The notes below the pieces were generated by a model that saw only the letters and a list, made by a program, of their open reading frames with translations, was not told the DNA's origin and did not search any database. Positions 33,658-45,016 of a DNA stretch of 57,045 bases are shown here, in pieces. Each line of letters opens with the position of its first letter. The first letter of the stretch is position 1. The position numbers and the translations under genes are program-made. Source of the DNA: Streptomyces niveus (GTDB lineage Bacteria > Actinomycetota > Actinomycetes > Streptomycetales > Streptomycetaceae); the NCBI RefSeq assembly GCF_001723055.1, contig NZ_MDCR01000185.1, positions 1 through 57,045 on the forward strand, given 5' to 3'.

Positions 33658-34647
33658 TTACACGAACGTGAAGACGATCTTGCCTACGGTATTTCCGGAG
33701 CGCAGCCGGTCGGCGGCTTCCTGGTACTGCTCGACATCGAGGGTGGTGTCGATGACGGGCGTGATGTCGCCGCGGCCGACGGCCGGCAGGACCTCGGCAC
33801 GGAGCCCGTTCAGGATCGGGACGGTCTCCCAGTCCCGGGAGAATCCGAAGGAGACGCCGTGGACGGTGAGGTGCCGGTAGGACAGGGCGTCCAGGTCGAT
33901 CGTTGTGGCGGGTCCGGCGAGGCGGCCGATGTTCACGACGTGCCCGTCGACAGCGGTCGCTGGCAGGCAGGCGGCGAAGGTGTCGCCGGCGACGTGGTCA
34001 AGGACCACGTTCACTCCTTCGTCGTCGGTGGCGGCGAGCACCGCGTGGGTCAGGTCGGCGTCCTTGCCGGTGACGATTACGGTGTCCGCGCCGAGGCGTG
34101 TGAGCAGGTCCTTCTTTTCGGTGCTGCGGGTGGTGGCAATGATCTTCGATGCGCCGAGGGTCTTGGCGATCTGGATGCCGATCATGCCGATGCCCGTCGA
34201 CGCTCCGGTGCTCAGCACACTCTGCCCCGGCTGGAAGCCGGCGATGGTGAGTGCGCCGAACTCGGTCAACAGTGCCGTCGGCATTGCGCACGCCACTTCC
34301 GGCGCCAGGGCCTGGGGGCACGGCAGCACGAACCGGTGATCGGCCACCAGGTATCCGGCGAACGCGGAGGGGAAGGTGCCCATGACCGGGTCCCCGACTT
34401 TCCAGTCGCCGGCGTCCTGGCCGACGGCGGCGATCTCGCCGGCGTACTCGAACCCGGCGACGGACTCCTTACCGGTGCCGCCGTGGGTGGGGTCGGCTTC
34501 GGCGAGCATGGGCAGGTCGGCGTTGTTCGTCGCCGAGGCGCGGTTGCGGATGAGTACCTCGCCGCGTCCGGGCTCGGGGACCGGCACGTCGTCCAGGACC
34601 CACTCGGGTCCGCGGCCGAGCAGCAGTGCCTTCATCGTGTCCGTCAT
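33658..34647 (-). CDS. zinc-free MDR-family NADPH:quinone oxidoreductase-like protein, 329 aa
   Basis: Medium-chain dehydrogenase/reductase with no zinc ligands. N-terminal GroES-like fold (LDDVPVPEPGRGEVLIR), then a nucleotide-binding fold with VLSTGASTGIGMIGIQIAKTLG, DHVAGDTF and a C-terminal GNTVGKIVF. Members reduce quinones or enones with NADPH. ATG 34647 follows GGGAGC. The last gene of a leftward run that includes the aldo/keto reductase and cupin genes. Confidence 0.82.
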   Translation of the reverse strand: MTDTMKALLLGRGPEWVLDDVPVPEPGRGEVLIRNRASATNNADLPMLAEADPTHGGTGKESVAGFEYAGEIAAVGQDAGDWKVGDPVMGTFPSAFAGYLVADHRFVLPCPQALAPEVACAMPTALLTEFGALTIAGFQPGQSVLSTGASTGIGMIGIQIAKTLGASKIIATTRSTEKKDLLTRLGADTVIVTGKDADLTHAVLAATDDEGVNVVLDHVAGDTFAACLPATAVDGHVVNIGRLAGPATTIDLDALSYRHLTVHGVSFGFSRDWETVPILNGLRAEVLPAVGRGDITPVIDTTLDVEQYQEAADRLRSGNTVGKIVFTFV

Positions 34648-34746
34648 ATCGGTGCTCCCTTCGTTCTGCCGCCGTCCTGGTGGCGGTGATGCGGCGTGCT
34701 GGCGGGCCAGCCACGGCGTGGTGCGCGGCGGCCGCCCGGTGCGGTC

Positions 34747-35604
34747 TTACTTGCCGCTGTAGACGGGGAAGGCGGCGTGCTCGCCGTAGTCACGCTCGTC
34801 GAGGGTGCGCAGCGCGGTCATGTCCGCTTCGGAGATCTCGAAGTCGACGGCGGCGTTGGAGCGCATGTGGTTGGGGTTCGCGGTCTTCGGTAGCGGCTGG
34901 GTGCCCAGTTGCAGGGTGTAGCGGATGCACAGCTGCGGGACGCTGACCTCGTACTTCTCGGCGATCGTCTTGATCTGGGGGCTGTCGAGGAGCGTGCCGT
35001 GGGCGATCGGCGAGTACGCCTGCACGAGGATGTTCCGCTCCCCGCAGAACGCCAGCAGTTCCTCCGGGGTGTTCCCGGCGTGGAGGAGCACCTGGTTGAC
35101 GTGGGGGGCGACAGTGCTGTGGGCAAGGATGTTTTCCAGGTCGGACTGGAGGAAGTTCGACACTCCGATGGCGCGGATCTTCCCGGCCCGGTGGGCGTCC
35201 TCCAGCGCGCGCCACGCCTGGCGGTTGCCCTCGGCGTAGTCGTCGCCACGGAAATCATCCCAGGGCTGGGGTGCGTGGATCAGCATCAGGTCGATGTAGC
35301 CGACGTCCAGCTTCGCCAGCGACTCGTCGATCGCCGCGGTCGCCGCGTCGTAGTCCTTGATCTCCGCGGCCAGCTTCGTCGACACGAACAGGTCCTCGCG
35401 GGCCAGGCCGGAGGTCCGGACACCTTCTCCGACGCCGCGCTCGTTGCCGTACGCCTGGGCGGTGTCGATGTTGCGGTAGCCGATCTCGATCGCCGCGCGT
35501 ACGGCGTCGGATGCCTTGTCGTCGTCGATGAACCAGGTGCCCAGGCCGAGCTTGGGGATCTCGACTCCGTTGGACAGGGCGTAGGTCTCGTTCAGGATGC
35601 TCAT
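34747..35604 (-). CDS. aldo/keto reductase, 285 aa
   Basis: Classic (alpha/beta)8 AKR: GLGTWFIDDDKASDAVRAAI, then NIDTAQAYGNERGVGEGVR (catalytic Asp and Tyr), TKLAAEIKDYD (Lys), YIDLMLIHAP with the His, IGVSNF and QLCIRYTLQLGTQPLPKT for the nucleotide phosphate. Resembles the 2,5-diketogluconate reductase (AKR5) group. ATG 35604 overlaps the cupin stop (ATGA), so the two are coupled. Confidence 0.87.
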   Translation of the reverse strand: MSILNETYALSNGVEIPKLGLGTWFIDDDKASDAVRAAIEIGYRNIDTAQAYGNERGVGEGVRTSGLAREDLFVSTKLAAEIKDYDAATAAIDESLAKLDVGYIDLMLIHAPQPWDDFRGDDYAEGNRQAWRALEDAHRAGKIRAIGVSNFLQSDLENILAHSTVAPHVNQVLLHAGNTPEELLAFCGERNILVQAYSPIAHGTLLDSPQIKTIAEKYEVSVPQLCIRYTLQLGTQPLPKTANPNHMRSNAAVDFEISEADMTALRTLDERDYGEHAAFPVYSGK

Positions 35605-36035
35605 GCGTTCGCTCCGCTCTTGGGCAGTCGGCCGTACACCTCGTCGGTGACGGGCTCCAGCCATTCGTTGCTGACGTTCTCGCCCGGTGTGATGAAGGCG
35701 ACGTGGGAGAACCACGCGTCGGCCTTCGCGCCGTGCCAGTGCTTGGTGCCCGTCGGGACGCGGATCGCGGTGCCCGGGGTCATGCTGACCGGCTCCTGGC
35801 CCTCGGCCTGGTACCAGCCGCTGCCGGCCGTGCACAGCAGGATCTGATCCCCGCCGCCACCGGTGCCGTGGTGGATGTGCCAGTTGTTGCGGCAGCCCGG
35901 CTCGAAGGACACGTTGCTGACCGGGACGCTCCCGCCGGTCAGGGGAGCCAGGTAGCTCTGTCCGATGAAGTTCTCGGCGTAGGCGTCGTTGGTGTCACCG
36001 AGCGGGAAGATCTGCTCGAATCCCTGGGCGGTCAT
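35601..36035 (-). CDS. cupin-domain protein, 144 aa
   Basis: ATG 36035 follows AAGGAG. Metal-binding cupin motif 1: CRNNWHIHHGTGGGGDQILL (His, His, Gln). Motif 2: PTGTKHWHGAKADAWFSHV. Length and motifs match the small cupins often found beside carboxymuconolactone-decarboxylase-like genes, as here. Some relatives act as hydroxynitrile lyases or detoxification enzymes. Confidence 0.83.
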   Translation of the reverse strand: MTAQGFEQIFPLGDTNDAYAENFIGQSYLAPLTGGSVPVSNVSFEPGCRNNWHIHHGTGGGGDQILLCTAGSGWYQAEGQEPVSMTPGTAIRVPTGTKHWHGAKADAWFSHVAFITPGENVSNEWLEPVTDEVYGRLPKSGANA

Positions 36036-36167
36036 GTCGAATGTCTCCTTGATCATTTGCGGCTGCTGGCGGTGATGCGCAGCTTCGGTGCCCACTTGTG
36101 CGCGCCGCGACTCGCGGCGGCGGTGACGGGATGCCCCGGCTCAGGAACGGTGTTCTCCGTACCGCGG

Positions 36168-36491
36168 CTATTCGGCGTCGGCGAGGAGGGCCTTGAGCTG
36201 GCCGGCGGCGCCCATAGCGTTGGGCCATCCGGCGTAGAAGGCCAGGTGGGTGATGGCCTCGCTCAGTTCTTCCCGGGTCAGCCCGTTGTCGAGGGCGAGC
36301 TTGAGGTGGAAGCCGAGCTGGTCGCTGCGGTAGAGGGCGATCAGGGCGGTGACGGTGACCAGGCTGCGGTCCCGGGGCGAGAGGCCCGGCCGCTCCCAGA
36401 CGTCGCCGAAGAGGACCTGGTCGGTCAGGTCGGCGAGCTTGGGGGTGATGTCACCGATGGCCTGCTGTGCCGCGGACGGTTCCTGCGACAT
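36168..36491 (-). CDS. carboxymuconolactone-decarboxylase/AhpD-like protein, 107 aa
   Basis: Helical protein with VFGDVWERPGLSPRDRSLVTV-type core (here VLFGDVWERPGL), then ALIALYRSDQLGFHLKLALDNGL and AITHLAFYAGWPNAMGAAG. The active-site cysteines of AhpD are missing, so it belongs with the non-peroxidase CMD proteins. ATG 36491; the cupin partner follows downstream. Confidence 0.82.
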   Translation of the reverse strand: MSQEPSAAQQAIGDITPKLADLTDQVLFGDVWERPGLSPRDRSLVTVTALIALYRSDQLGFHLKLALDNGLTREELSEAITHLAFYAGWPNAMGAAGQLKALLADAE

Positions 36492-36541
36492 GGCGTGTCT
36501 CCTTGTTCTCTGCCGGGGCCGGCAGGAGGTGAGCGGGGCGG

Positions 36542-38792
<2,251 letters not shown>

Positions 38793-38888
38793 GTTGACTC
38801 CTTGTGGCTGCGAACTGATGCCGGAAGACGGCATGGAGGTGGCGTCGCAGCAGGTTCGTCATGGCGCGCCGCCGGGCCGGGACGGCTC

Positions 38889-39680
38889 TCAGGATGCGGT
38901 TAGGGCGCGGACGGTGGTGAGGTCGTCACGTACGCCCTGCGGCTCGTCGGCCAGTGGCATGTTGGCCTCGTCGTGGACGGCGTCCACCGTGCCGGGCTCA
39001 TCTAGGTCCAGTGCCGCGAACAGCGGTCCCAGATCGTCGGGCGCGCTTCCCCGCTCAGCGACCAGCTCGAAGGTCCGCCCTGCCGCCTCCGGAGCTGTGA
39101 GTGTCTCGACCAGCACCCGGGCGATCTGGTTGCGCGCGACCGCTCCGTCGGCCGGGCCCCCGGATCGGTGGCGATCGCCCTGGAGGAACACCGGGCGATG
39201 ATCGTCGGGGCCGTTCATGTCGAACCAGCCGGGCCGCACGATGGTGTGGGTGAGCCCGCTCGCCCGCACCAGGCGCTCGGAGCGGCGTTTCCACTCCAGG
39301 AGGTGGCCGTAGGCGCTGCCGCGTCCGGTGACACCGATGGAGGTCATCAGGGTCACGCGTGGCCGCTGCCCGCGCAACGCCGTGAGGATGTTGCGGACGC
39401 CCGCGTAGTCGACGGCCTCTGGCGAGGAGTCGCCCGTGCCGAAGGACCCGAGGGTCAGCACGATCGCGTCCGCCCCGTCTACCGCCCCGATCAGGGTTTC
39501 GGGCCGGGTCACGTCACCGACGACGAGTTCGGCCTCTTTGGCAAGTACCCGAGCGCCTTTCGCGGTGTCGCGCACCAGAGCCCGCACCGTGTGCCCGCGG
39601 GCGAGCGCCTCTGTCACGACAAGTCGTCCGATACTGCCGGTGGCGCCGACGACCAGCACCGTCAGGGGTTCTGTTGTCAC
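38889..39680 (-). CDS. NAD(P)-binding (atypical SDR) protein, 263 aa
   Basis: Starts VLVVGATGSIGRLVVTEALARG, a Rossmann glycine motif (GATGSIG). Then ALVRDTAKGARVL, VVGDVTRPETLIGAVDGADA, VTLMTSIGVTGRGS, YGHLLEWKRRSERLVRASG and TIVRPGWFD. This is the NmrA/YwnB-like group, often reductases or redox sensors. The YxxxK catalytic pair is not standard (Y-GHLLEWK), so activity is uncertain. Confidence 0.8.
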   Translation of the reverse strand: MTTEPLTVLVVGATGSIGRLVVTEALARGHTVRALVRDTAKGARVLAKEAELVVGDVTRPETLIGAVDGADAIVLTLGSFGTGDSSPEAVDYAGVRNILTALRGQRPRVTLMTSIGVTGRGSAYGHLLEWKRRSERLVRASGLTHTIVRPGWFDMNGPDDHRPVFLQGDRHRSGGPADGAVARNQIARVLVETLTAPEAAGRTFELVAERGSAPDDLGPLFAALDLDEPGTVDAVHDEANMPLADEPQGVRDDLTTVRALTAS

Positions 39681-39716
39681 GATGGTCTCCTTGAGGTAGC
39701 AGCTGATGCTGCACGT

Positions 39717-39863
39717 TCAGCGCCCGAGGGCCAGGCGCGGCGGGGCGGTTTCGGTGCCGGCGGACTCATTGTCCTCGGTGAGTTCCGGGTAGGTGGCGAC
39801 GCGGCCGGGAACGAGGCGTCCGTGCGCCGCGGTGGCGGCCCCGTCCGGTCCGCGGGCTGTCAC
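39717..39863 (-). CDS. small hypothetical protein, 48 aa
   Basis: GTG 39863 overlaps the dehydrogenase stop as GTGA. Content: AAHGRLVPGRVATYPELTE followed by NESAGTETAPP. Too short to place; translational coupling is the main argument for it being real. Confidence 0.35.
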   Translation of the reverse strand: MTARGPDGAATAAHGRLVPGRVATYPELTEDNESAGTETAPPRLALGR

Positions 39864-40894
39864 GGGCGCACCAGTACTTTCAGCGCTTCGCGGTCGTTCA
39901 TGGCCCGGTAGCCGTCGGCGATGTCGTCCAGGGTGACGGTGCGGTCGAAGACGCGGCCGGGACGGAGAGAGCCGTCGAGGATGTGCGGCATCAGCTCTTC
40001 GATGTAGGCGCGGGCGGGGGCGACGCCGCCGGTGAGGGTGAAGTTGCGCAGGAAGTCGGCGAACCCGAACGGCACGTCGGCGAACTGCGGGGCTCCGACC
40101 CGGCTGATCGTTCCGCCGTCGCGGACGACGCCGAAGCTCTGCACGATCGCGTCCTTGAGGCCGACGCATTCCAGGACCTTGCGGGTGCCTTCGCCACCGG
40201 TCAGTTCGCGGACCTTGGCGACTCCTTCCTCGCCGCGTTCGGCGACCACCTCGGTGGCGCCGAACTCGCAGCCCAGGTCGGTGCGGGCGGTGTGCCGGCC
40301 CATGAGGATGATCTGCTCGGCGCCCAGCAGCTTGGCGGAGATGACGGCGGACAGCCCGACCGCCCCGTCGCCGATGACGGTGACGCTGTCGCCGCGCCGC
40401 ACGCCGGCGGTGTGAGCGGCGTGGTAGCCGGTGCTCAGGACGTCGGAGAGGGGCAGCAGGTCGGGCAGCAGTTCCGAGTCCTCGCCGACCGGGAGCTTGA
40501 CGAGAGTGCCGTCGGCGAGGGGGACGCGGGCGGCCTGGCCCTGGCCGCCGTCGACGCCGTTCACACCCCACTGTCCGCCGTGCGGGCAGGAGGTCTGCAG
40601 GCCCTCACGGCAGTACGCGCAGGTGTTGTCGGCCCAGACGAAGGGGGCCACGACCACGTCGCCGCGCTTGAGGGTACGCACCTCGGAGCCGGTCTCCTCG
40701 ACGACGCCGAGGAACTCGTGGCCCATGTGGCGGGGGTCGTGGGTGGCATCAAGGGACTTGTAGGGCCACAGGTCGCTGCCGCACACGCAGGCCAGCACGA
40801 TCCGCACGACCGCGTCGGTCGGCTGCTGGATTTTGGGGTCGGGAACGTCCTCGACACGGACGTCCTCGGCGGCGTACATCAGGGTGGCGCGCAT
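39860..40894 (-). CDS. zinc-dependent alcohol dehydrogenase, 344 aa (copy A)
   Basis: Catalytic zinc ligands in CVCGSDLWPYKSLDATHDP and GHEFLGVVEETG; structural cysteines in CAYCREGLQTSCPHGG. Nucleotide fold VTVIGDGAVGLSAVISAKLLG. Close paralogue of the gene at 45017-46051 (same length and ends). This FdhA/Tdh-like group oxidises small alcohols or reduces aldehydes with NAD(P)H. ATG 40894 follows GGAGA. Confidence 0.87.
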   Translation of the reverse strand: MRATLMYAAEDVRVEDVPDPKIQQPTDAVVRIVLACVCGSDLWPYKSLDATHDPRHMGHEFLGVVEETGSEVRTLKRGDVVVAPFVWADNTCAYCREGLQTSCPHGGQWGVNGVDGGQGQAARVPLADGTLVKLPVGEDSELLPDLLPLSDVLSTGYHAAHTAGVRRGDSVTVIGDGAVGLSAVISAKLLGAEQIILMGRHTARTDLGCEFGATEVVAERGEEGVAKVRELTGGEGTRKVLECVGLKDAIVQSFGVVRDGGTISRVGAPQFADVPFGFADFLRNFTLTGGVAPARAYIEELMPHILDGSLRPGRVFDRTVTLDDIADGYRAMNDREALKVLVRP

Positions 40895-40942
40895 CGGCGA
40901 ATCTCCTTGCTGGGATGGGAACGGAGACGGGAGCGGGAAAGC

Positions 40943-41314
40943 TCAGCGGGGGGTGAGGCGGAGGGGGGAGGCGCGGGCCCGGTCGGTCAGGACGTGTTCG
41001 ACGATGCTCGTGTACCGGCTGTATTTCCCCCGGTAGGCGGCGTCCACTGCCACGTGTTCGGCGGGATCGGCTTCGTGGAAGGTGACGTCCTGTTGTATCC
41101 CGCCGGTGTGGATGCGGCCTCGGTGACGGGACTGGGTGCCCCGGTACCAGGGGCCGCTGGTGCCCTTGACGGAGCGGACGTAGAGACGGTCGTCGGCACG
41201 GACGACCCACATGGTCACCGGGTCGCGCAGGGTGCCGTCGCGGCGTTCGGACTCCAGGTCCAGTTCCTCGGCCGCGCCGATCGCGGACAGCTCCGCGTCG
41301 TTGAACTGCGTCAT
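40943..41314 (-). CDS. DUF2255 family protein, 123 aa
   Basis: ATG 41314 follows GGAGG. FNDAELSAIGAAEELDLES, WVVRADDRLYVRSVKGTSGP, WYRGTQSRHRGRI and YRGKYSRYTSIVEHVL match DUF2255, a small flavin/F420-type split-barrel-like family often beside oxidoreductases. Catalytic role unknown. Confidence 0.78.
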   Translation of the reverse strand: MTQFNDAELSAIGAAEELDLESERRDGTLRDPVTMWVVRADDRLYVRSVKGTSGPWYRGTQSRHRGRIHTGGIQQDVTFHEADPAEHVAVDAAYRGKYSRYTSIVEHVLTDRARASPLRLTPR

Positions 41315-41376
41315 AGGTCGTCCTCCAGGCATGTGCCGTTTCAGCGGGCGAGTTGTTGCAGGCGGCTTTGGGCGGT

Positions 41377-41409
41377 GTCGGCCGGACCTTCCCTGTCTGT
41401 CCGGCCGAC
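41377..41409 (-). terminator. hairpin terminator after the dehydrogenase operon
   Basis: A perfect 11-bp stem, GTCGGCCGGAC / GTCCGGCCGAC, with an 11-base loop. It lies 50 bases past the stop of the 41459-42526 gene, in the 144-base gap before DUF2255. Confidence 0.65.
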
Positions 41410-41458
41410 GGCCTGTGGCGGGGCAGGCCGCCGGCCGGACGGAGCAAGTGCGGGGGTC

Positions 41459-42526
41459 TTACGCCTTCAGGTCGGCGAAGGTGGTGCCGTCGATCACGAA
41501 CCGGTAGCGGACATCGGAGGCGAGGATGCGCTCGTAGGCGGTGTTGATGTCCTGGGCGCCGATCAGTTCGATGTCGGCGCTCACGCCGTGCTCGGCGGCG
41601 AAGTCGAGCATCTCCTGCGTCTCGGCGATGCCGCCGAACAGCGACCCGGCGTAGGACCGGCCGTTCTGCAGCAGGGGGAAGACGTTCAGCGGCATGGGCT
41701 GCGTGGTCACGCCGACGCTGACCATGGTGCCGCGCAGGCGCAGCAGGCCCAGATAGTCCGCGAGGGAGATCGGCGCGCTGACGGTGTTGAGGATGATGTC
41801 GAAGGTGTTGGCCAGCTCGGTGAAGGCCGATCCGTCGCCGGTCACGGCGTAGTGGTCGGCACCGAGCGCGGTGGCGGCATCACGCTTGCGCTCCGACTGG
41901 GAGAGAACAGTCACGTTGGCGCCCATGGCCTTGGCCATCCTCACGCCGAGGTGGCCCAGGCCGCCGAGACCGACCACGGCGACCTTGGTGCCCGGTCCCG
42001 CACCGAACCGCTTGAGGGGCGCGTAAACGGTGATGCCGGCGCACAGCAGCGGGGCGGCGCCGGCCGGGTCGAGACCCTCGGGGATGCGGACGACGAAGTC
42101 CCCGGGCACGACGATCGCCTCGGAGTAGCCGCCCTGGGTGAAGGCACCGGGCTCCGCAGGGTCGGGGTTGCCGAAGACCAGGGTGTGGCCGTTGAGGCAG
42201 TACTGCTCCTGGCCGGCCAGGCAGTTCTCGCACTCGCGGCAGGAGTTGGCCATGCAGCCGATGCCGACCAGGTCTCCGACCTGGTGGCGGGTGACGGCGG
42301 AGCCGGTCTCGGTGATGCGGCCGACGATCTCGTGGCCGGGGACGAGGGGACTGACCGGCAGCGGGCCGAACTCGCCGCCGACGAAGTTCATGTCGGAGTG
42401 GCAGATGCCGCAGTACAGGATGTCGAGCCTGACGTCGTTCGGGCCGACGTCCCGGCGCTCGATGGTGACGGGAGCGAGCGGCTGGCTCACGTCGTGGGCG
42501 CCGAACGCCTTGACGGTGGTGGACAC
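41459..42526 (-). CDS. NADP-dependent zinc alcohol dehydrogenase (YahK/CAD type), 355 aa
   Basis: CGICHSDMNFVGGEFGPLP and GHEIVGRITETG carry catalytic zinc ligands; CRECENCLAGQEQYC the structural zinc; VVGLGGLGHLGVRMAKAMG the nucleotide loop, followed by SERKRDAATALGADHYAV favouring NADP. The cinnamyl-alcohol-dehydrogenase/YahK group reduces a broad range of aldehydes. Follows the AKR gene by 42 bases in one operon with the exporter. Confidence 0.88.
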   Translation of the reverse strand: MSTTVKAFGAHDVSQPLAPVTIERRDVGPNDVRLDILYCGICHSDMNFVGGEFGPLPVSPLVPGHEIVGRITETGSAVTRHQVGDLVGIGCMANSCRECENCLAGQEQYCLNGHTLVFGNPDPAEPGAFTQGGYSEAIVVPGDFVVRIPEGLDPAGAAPLLCAGITVYAPLKRFGAGPGTKVAVVGLGGLGHLGVRMAKAMGANVTVLSQSERKRDAATALGADHYAVTGDGSAFTELANTFDIILNTVSAPISLADYLGLLRLRGTMVSVGVTTQPMPLNVFPLLQNGRSYAGSLFGGIAETQEMLDFAAEHGVSADIELIGAQDINTAYERILASDVRYRFVIDGTTFADLKA

Positions 42527-42568
42527 GGTGAATCTCTCTCTGGAACGACGGTGACGGGGACGGGTGGG

Positions 42569-43453
42569 TCAGGCTTCGGGGATGGCGCGTCCGAAGTCGG
42601 CGAGGGTGACGGCCTCGGGCTCGGGGCCGCCGCGCCGGCCGGTCTCCAGCGCGTCCAGGGCCGCCAGCTCGCCAGCGGTCAGCTCGAAGTCGAAGACGTC
42701 GATGTTCTCGGCGATGCGGTGCCGCTTGGTTGACTTGGGGATGACCGAGCGGCCCTGCTGCAGGCCCCAGCGCAGCAGTACCTGCGCCGGGCTCTTGCCG
42801 TGGGCCTCGGCGATCCGGGTGACGGCCGGGTCCTCCAGGACGCTTCGGCGGTGCTCGCCGTAGCCCGGGTAGAAGGTGATGCCGCCGATCGGGGACCACG
42901 CCTGGTTGAGGATGCCGTGGGCGTCGTCGAAGTCGAGGACGGCGCGCTGCTGGAAGTAGGGGTGGATCTCCAGCTGGTTGACGGCCGGGACGACGGTTGT
43001 GGCGTCGAGCAGCTTGGTGAGGTGGTCGACCATGAAGTTGCTGACGCCGATGGCGCGGACCTTGCCGTCGGCCAAGAGCTTCTCCAGGGCCCGGTAGGCG
43101 GCGATGGTTCTGTCGAATTCTGACGGCAGGGCCTGGTGCAGGATCAGCAGGTCGATGTGTTCGAGGCGGAGCTTGGCGGCGCTCTTGTCGAAGCCGTGCA
43201 GGGTCTCGTCGTAGCCGTAGTCGCTGATCCAGATCTTCGTCTCGACGAAGATCTCCTCGCGGGGTACGGCTGATTCACGAATGGCTCGGCCGACCTCGTG
43301 TTCGTTGCCGTACGCGGCGGCGGTGTCGATGTGCCGGTAGCCGAGGTCGAGCGCTGCCGTGACGGCGGCTCGGGTCTCGTCCGGCGGGGTTTGGAAGACG
43401 CCGAGTCCGAGGGCGGGCATCTCGACGCCGTTGTTGAGGGTGAGGGTCTGCAT
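42569..43453 (-). CDS. aldo/keto reductase, 294 aa
   Basis: ATG 43453 overlaps the exporter stop (ATGA). GLGVFQTPPDETRAAVTAAL, then HIDTAAAYGNEHEVGRAIR (Asp, Tyr), VETKIWISDYG (Lys), HIDLLILHQALP (His), IGVSNFMVDHL, and VLLRWGLQQGRSVIPKSTKR. AKR5-type fold and full length. Translational coupling to the DHA2 exporter suggests a shared role in handling toxic aldehydes. Confidence 0.88.
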   Translation of the reverse strand: MQTLTLNNGVEMPALGLGVFQTPPDETRAAVTAALDLGYRHIDTAAAYGNEHEVGRAIRESAVPREEIFVETKIWISDYGYDETLHGFDKSAAKLRLEHIDLLILHQALPSEFDRTIAAYRALEKLLADGKVRAIGVSNFMVDHLTKLLDATTVVPAVNQLEIHPYFQQRAVLDFDDAHGILNQAWSPIGGITFYPGYGEHRRSVLEDPAVTRIAEAHGKSPAQVLLRWGLQQGRSVIPKSTKRHRIAENIDVFDFELTAGELAALDALETGRRGGPEPEAVTLADFGRAIPEA

Positions 43454-44898
43454 CACAGGGACCTTTCGTTGCGGGTTGTCCGTGCGGGGACAATGAGGGT
43501 GAGGACGGTGACGACCGCCAGGGTGAGCAGGACGGCGGAGCCGGTCAGGGCAGCGCCCGAGCGGGCCGCGATGTCGGCGGCGGTGTGGCCGGTGGAGACG
43601 GTGGCGGCGACGGCGGTCAGGATGCTCAGGGCCAGGGCGCTGCCGATCTGGTGAACGGTGTTGACCAATCCGGAGGCGGCTCCCGCGTCTGAGTGGGCGA
43701 CGCCGTCGATGCCGCTGGAGGTCAGCGGGGCGAGCGCCAGTCCCTGCCCGGCGCCGATGAGGACCATCGGCAGGCCCACGCCGCTCAGGTAAGGGGTGTG
43801 CAGGCCCAGACGGCTCAGCCACGCCATGCCGGCCGCGGTCAGGGCGACCCCGGCCACGAGGACCAGCGGCCGTGCCACCCGCTCCAGGAACCGGGGCAGC
43901 TGGACGGCGAAGACGAAGTTGAACAGCGTCATCGGCAGGAACGCCAGGCCCGCCTGCAGTGGCGTCCAGTGGTAGACGCTCTGCACGAACTGGGCGGTGA
44001 AGAAGAAGAATCCGATCATCGCGCCCATGTAGAGCATCCGGGTGACGTAGGCGCCGGAGCGCTCCCGGCTGGCGAACAGCCGCAGCGGCACGATCGGCTG
44101 CGCGGCCCGCCGTTCCACCGCCATGAACGAGCCCAGCAGCACCACACCCGCGACCAGCGGAACGACGACGGCCGGGGCACTCCAGCCGGCGTCGGCGGCG
44201 TCCACGATGCCCAGGACCAGAGCGGTAGATCCCAGCGTCGCCAGAAGTGCCCCGGCCACGTCGAAGCGGCCGCCCCGGCGCTCGGTCTCGGGCAGGTACC
44301 GCAGCGCCATGACCATCATCAGGACACCGACGGGGACGTTGAGGAAGAACCCGGCGCGCCATGAGATGAGGTCCGCGGCCAGCCCGCCGACGACCAGGCC
44401 GACCGCCGCGCCTAGACCGGCGACCGCGCTGTAGGCGGCCATCGCCCGATTGCGGGCCCGGCCCTCGGCGAAGCTGCGTGTGAGCAGCGACAGCGCCGAG
44501 GGAGCCAGTACCGCGGCGCCGACACCCTGCAACGCGCGGGCGCCGATCAGCCACCACTGGGTCTGCGCGGCGCTCACCAGGAGCGAGGCCAGCGAGAAGA
44601 CGACCAGGGAGAACAGGAACATCCGGCGGTGTCCGAACAGGTCACCGGCGCGGGCGCCCAGCAGGAGCAGTCCACCGAAGACCAGGACGTAGGCGTTGGT
44701 GATCCACGACAGGCCGGTCTCCGAGAACCCCATGGCGGAGCGGATCTGCGGCAGCGCGGTGAAGACGATGGAGTTGTCGAGGATCACCATGAAGTAGCAG
44801 ACGCAGATGATCACGAGGACCAGTGCTGCGTGGGCCGGGCTCCTGCCCGGCCGCTTGACGGCGGGCATCTGCGCCCGCTGCGCGGTCGCAGTGGTCAT
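43453..44898 (-). CDS. DHA2-family MFS exporter, 481 aa
   Basis: Fourteen hydrophobic segments, as in EmrB/QacA. Characteristic ILDNSIVFTALPQIRSAMGF near residue 41 (motif D1), GARAGDLFGHRRMFLFSLVV, and LGAAVGLVVGGLAADLISWR (antiporter motif C). First gene of the operon exporter-AKR-dehydrogenase. ATG 44898. Substrate unknown; many relatives export small hydrophobic toxins. Confidence 0.88.
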   Translation of the reverse strand: MTTATAQRAQMPAVKRPGRSPAHAALVLVIICVCYFMVILDNSIVFTALPQIRSAMGFSETGLSWITNAYVLVFGGLLLLGARAGDLFGHRRMFLFSLVVFSLASLLVSAAQTQWWLIGARALQGVGAAVLAPSALSLLTRSFAEGRARNRAMAAYSAVAGLGAAVGLVVGGLAADLISWRAGFFLNVPVGVLMMVMALRYLPETERRGGRFDVAGALLATLGSTALVLGIVDAADAGWSAPAVVVPLVAGVVLLGSFMAVERRAAQPIVPLRLFASRERSGAYVTRMLYMGAMIGFFFFTAQFVQSVYHWTPLQAGLAFLPMTLFNFVFAVQLPRFLERVARPLVLVAGVALTAAGMAWLSRLGLHTPYLSGVGLPMVLIGAGQGLALAPLTSSGIDGVAHSDAGAASGLVNTVHQIGSALALSILTAVAATVSTGHTAADIAARSGAALTGSAVLLTLAVVTVLTLIVPARTTRNERSL

Positions 44899-45016
44899 GG
44901 TGTCACCGCCCCCATCGGCAGCTTCCCGGCGTCGGCCGCGGCGTGCGTCCGCGCAGTGGGTAGGACGTCAGCCGTGCATGCGCAGGCGTCCGGCGCGCTG
45001 ATCACAGGTTGCCTGT

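Noticed and set aside
39983..42733. 916-codon open frame on the plus strand
   Set aside because: It lies exactly opposite three well-recognised minus-strand genes and reads as repetitive Gly/Val/Asp sequence.
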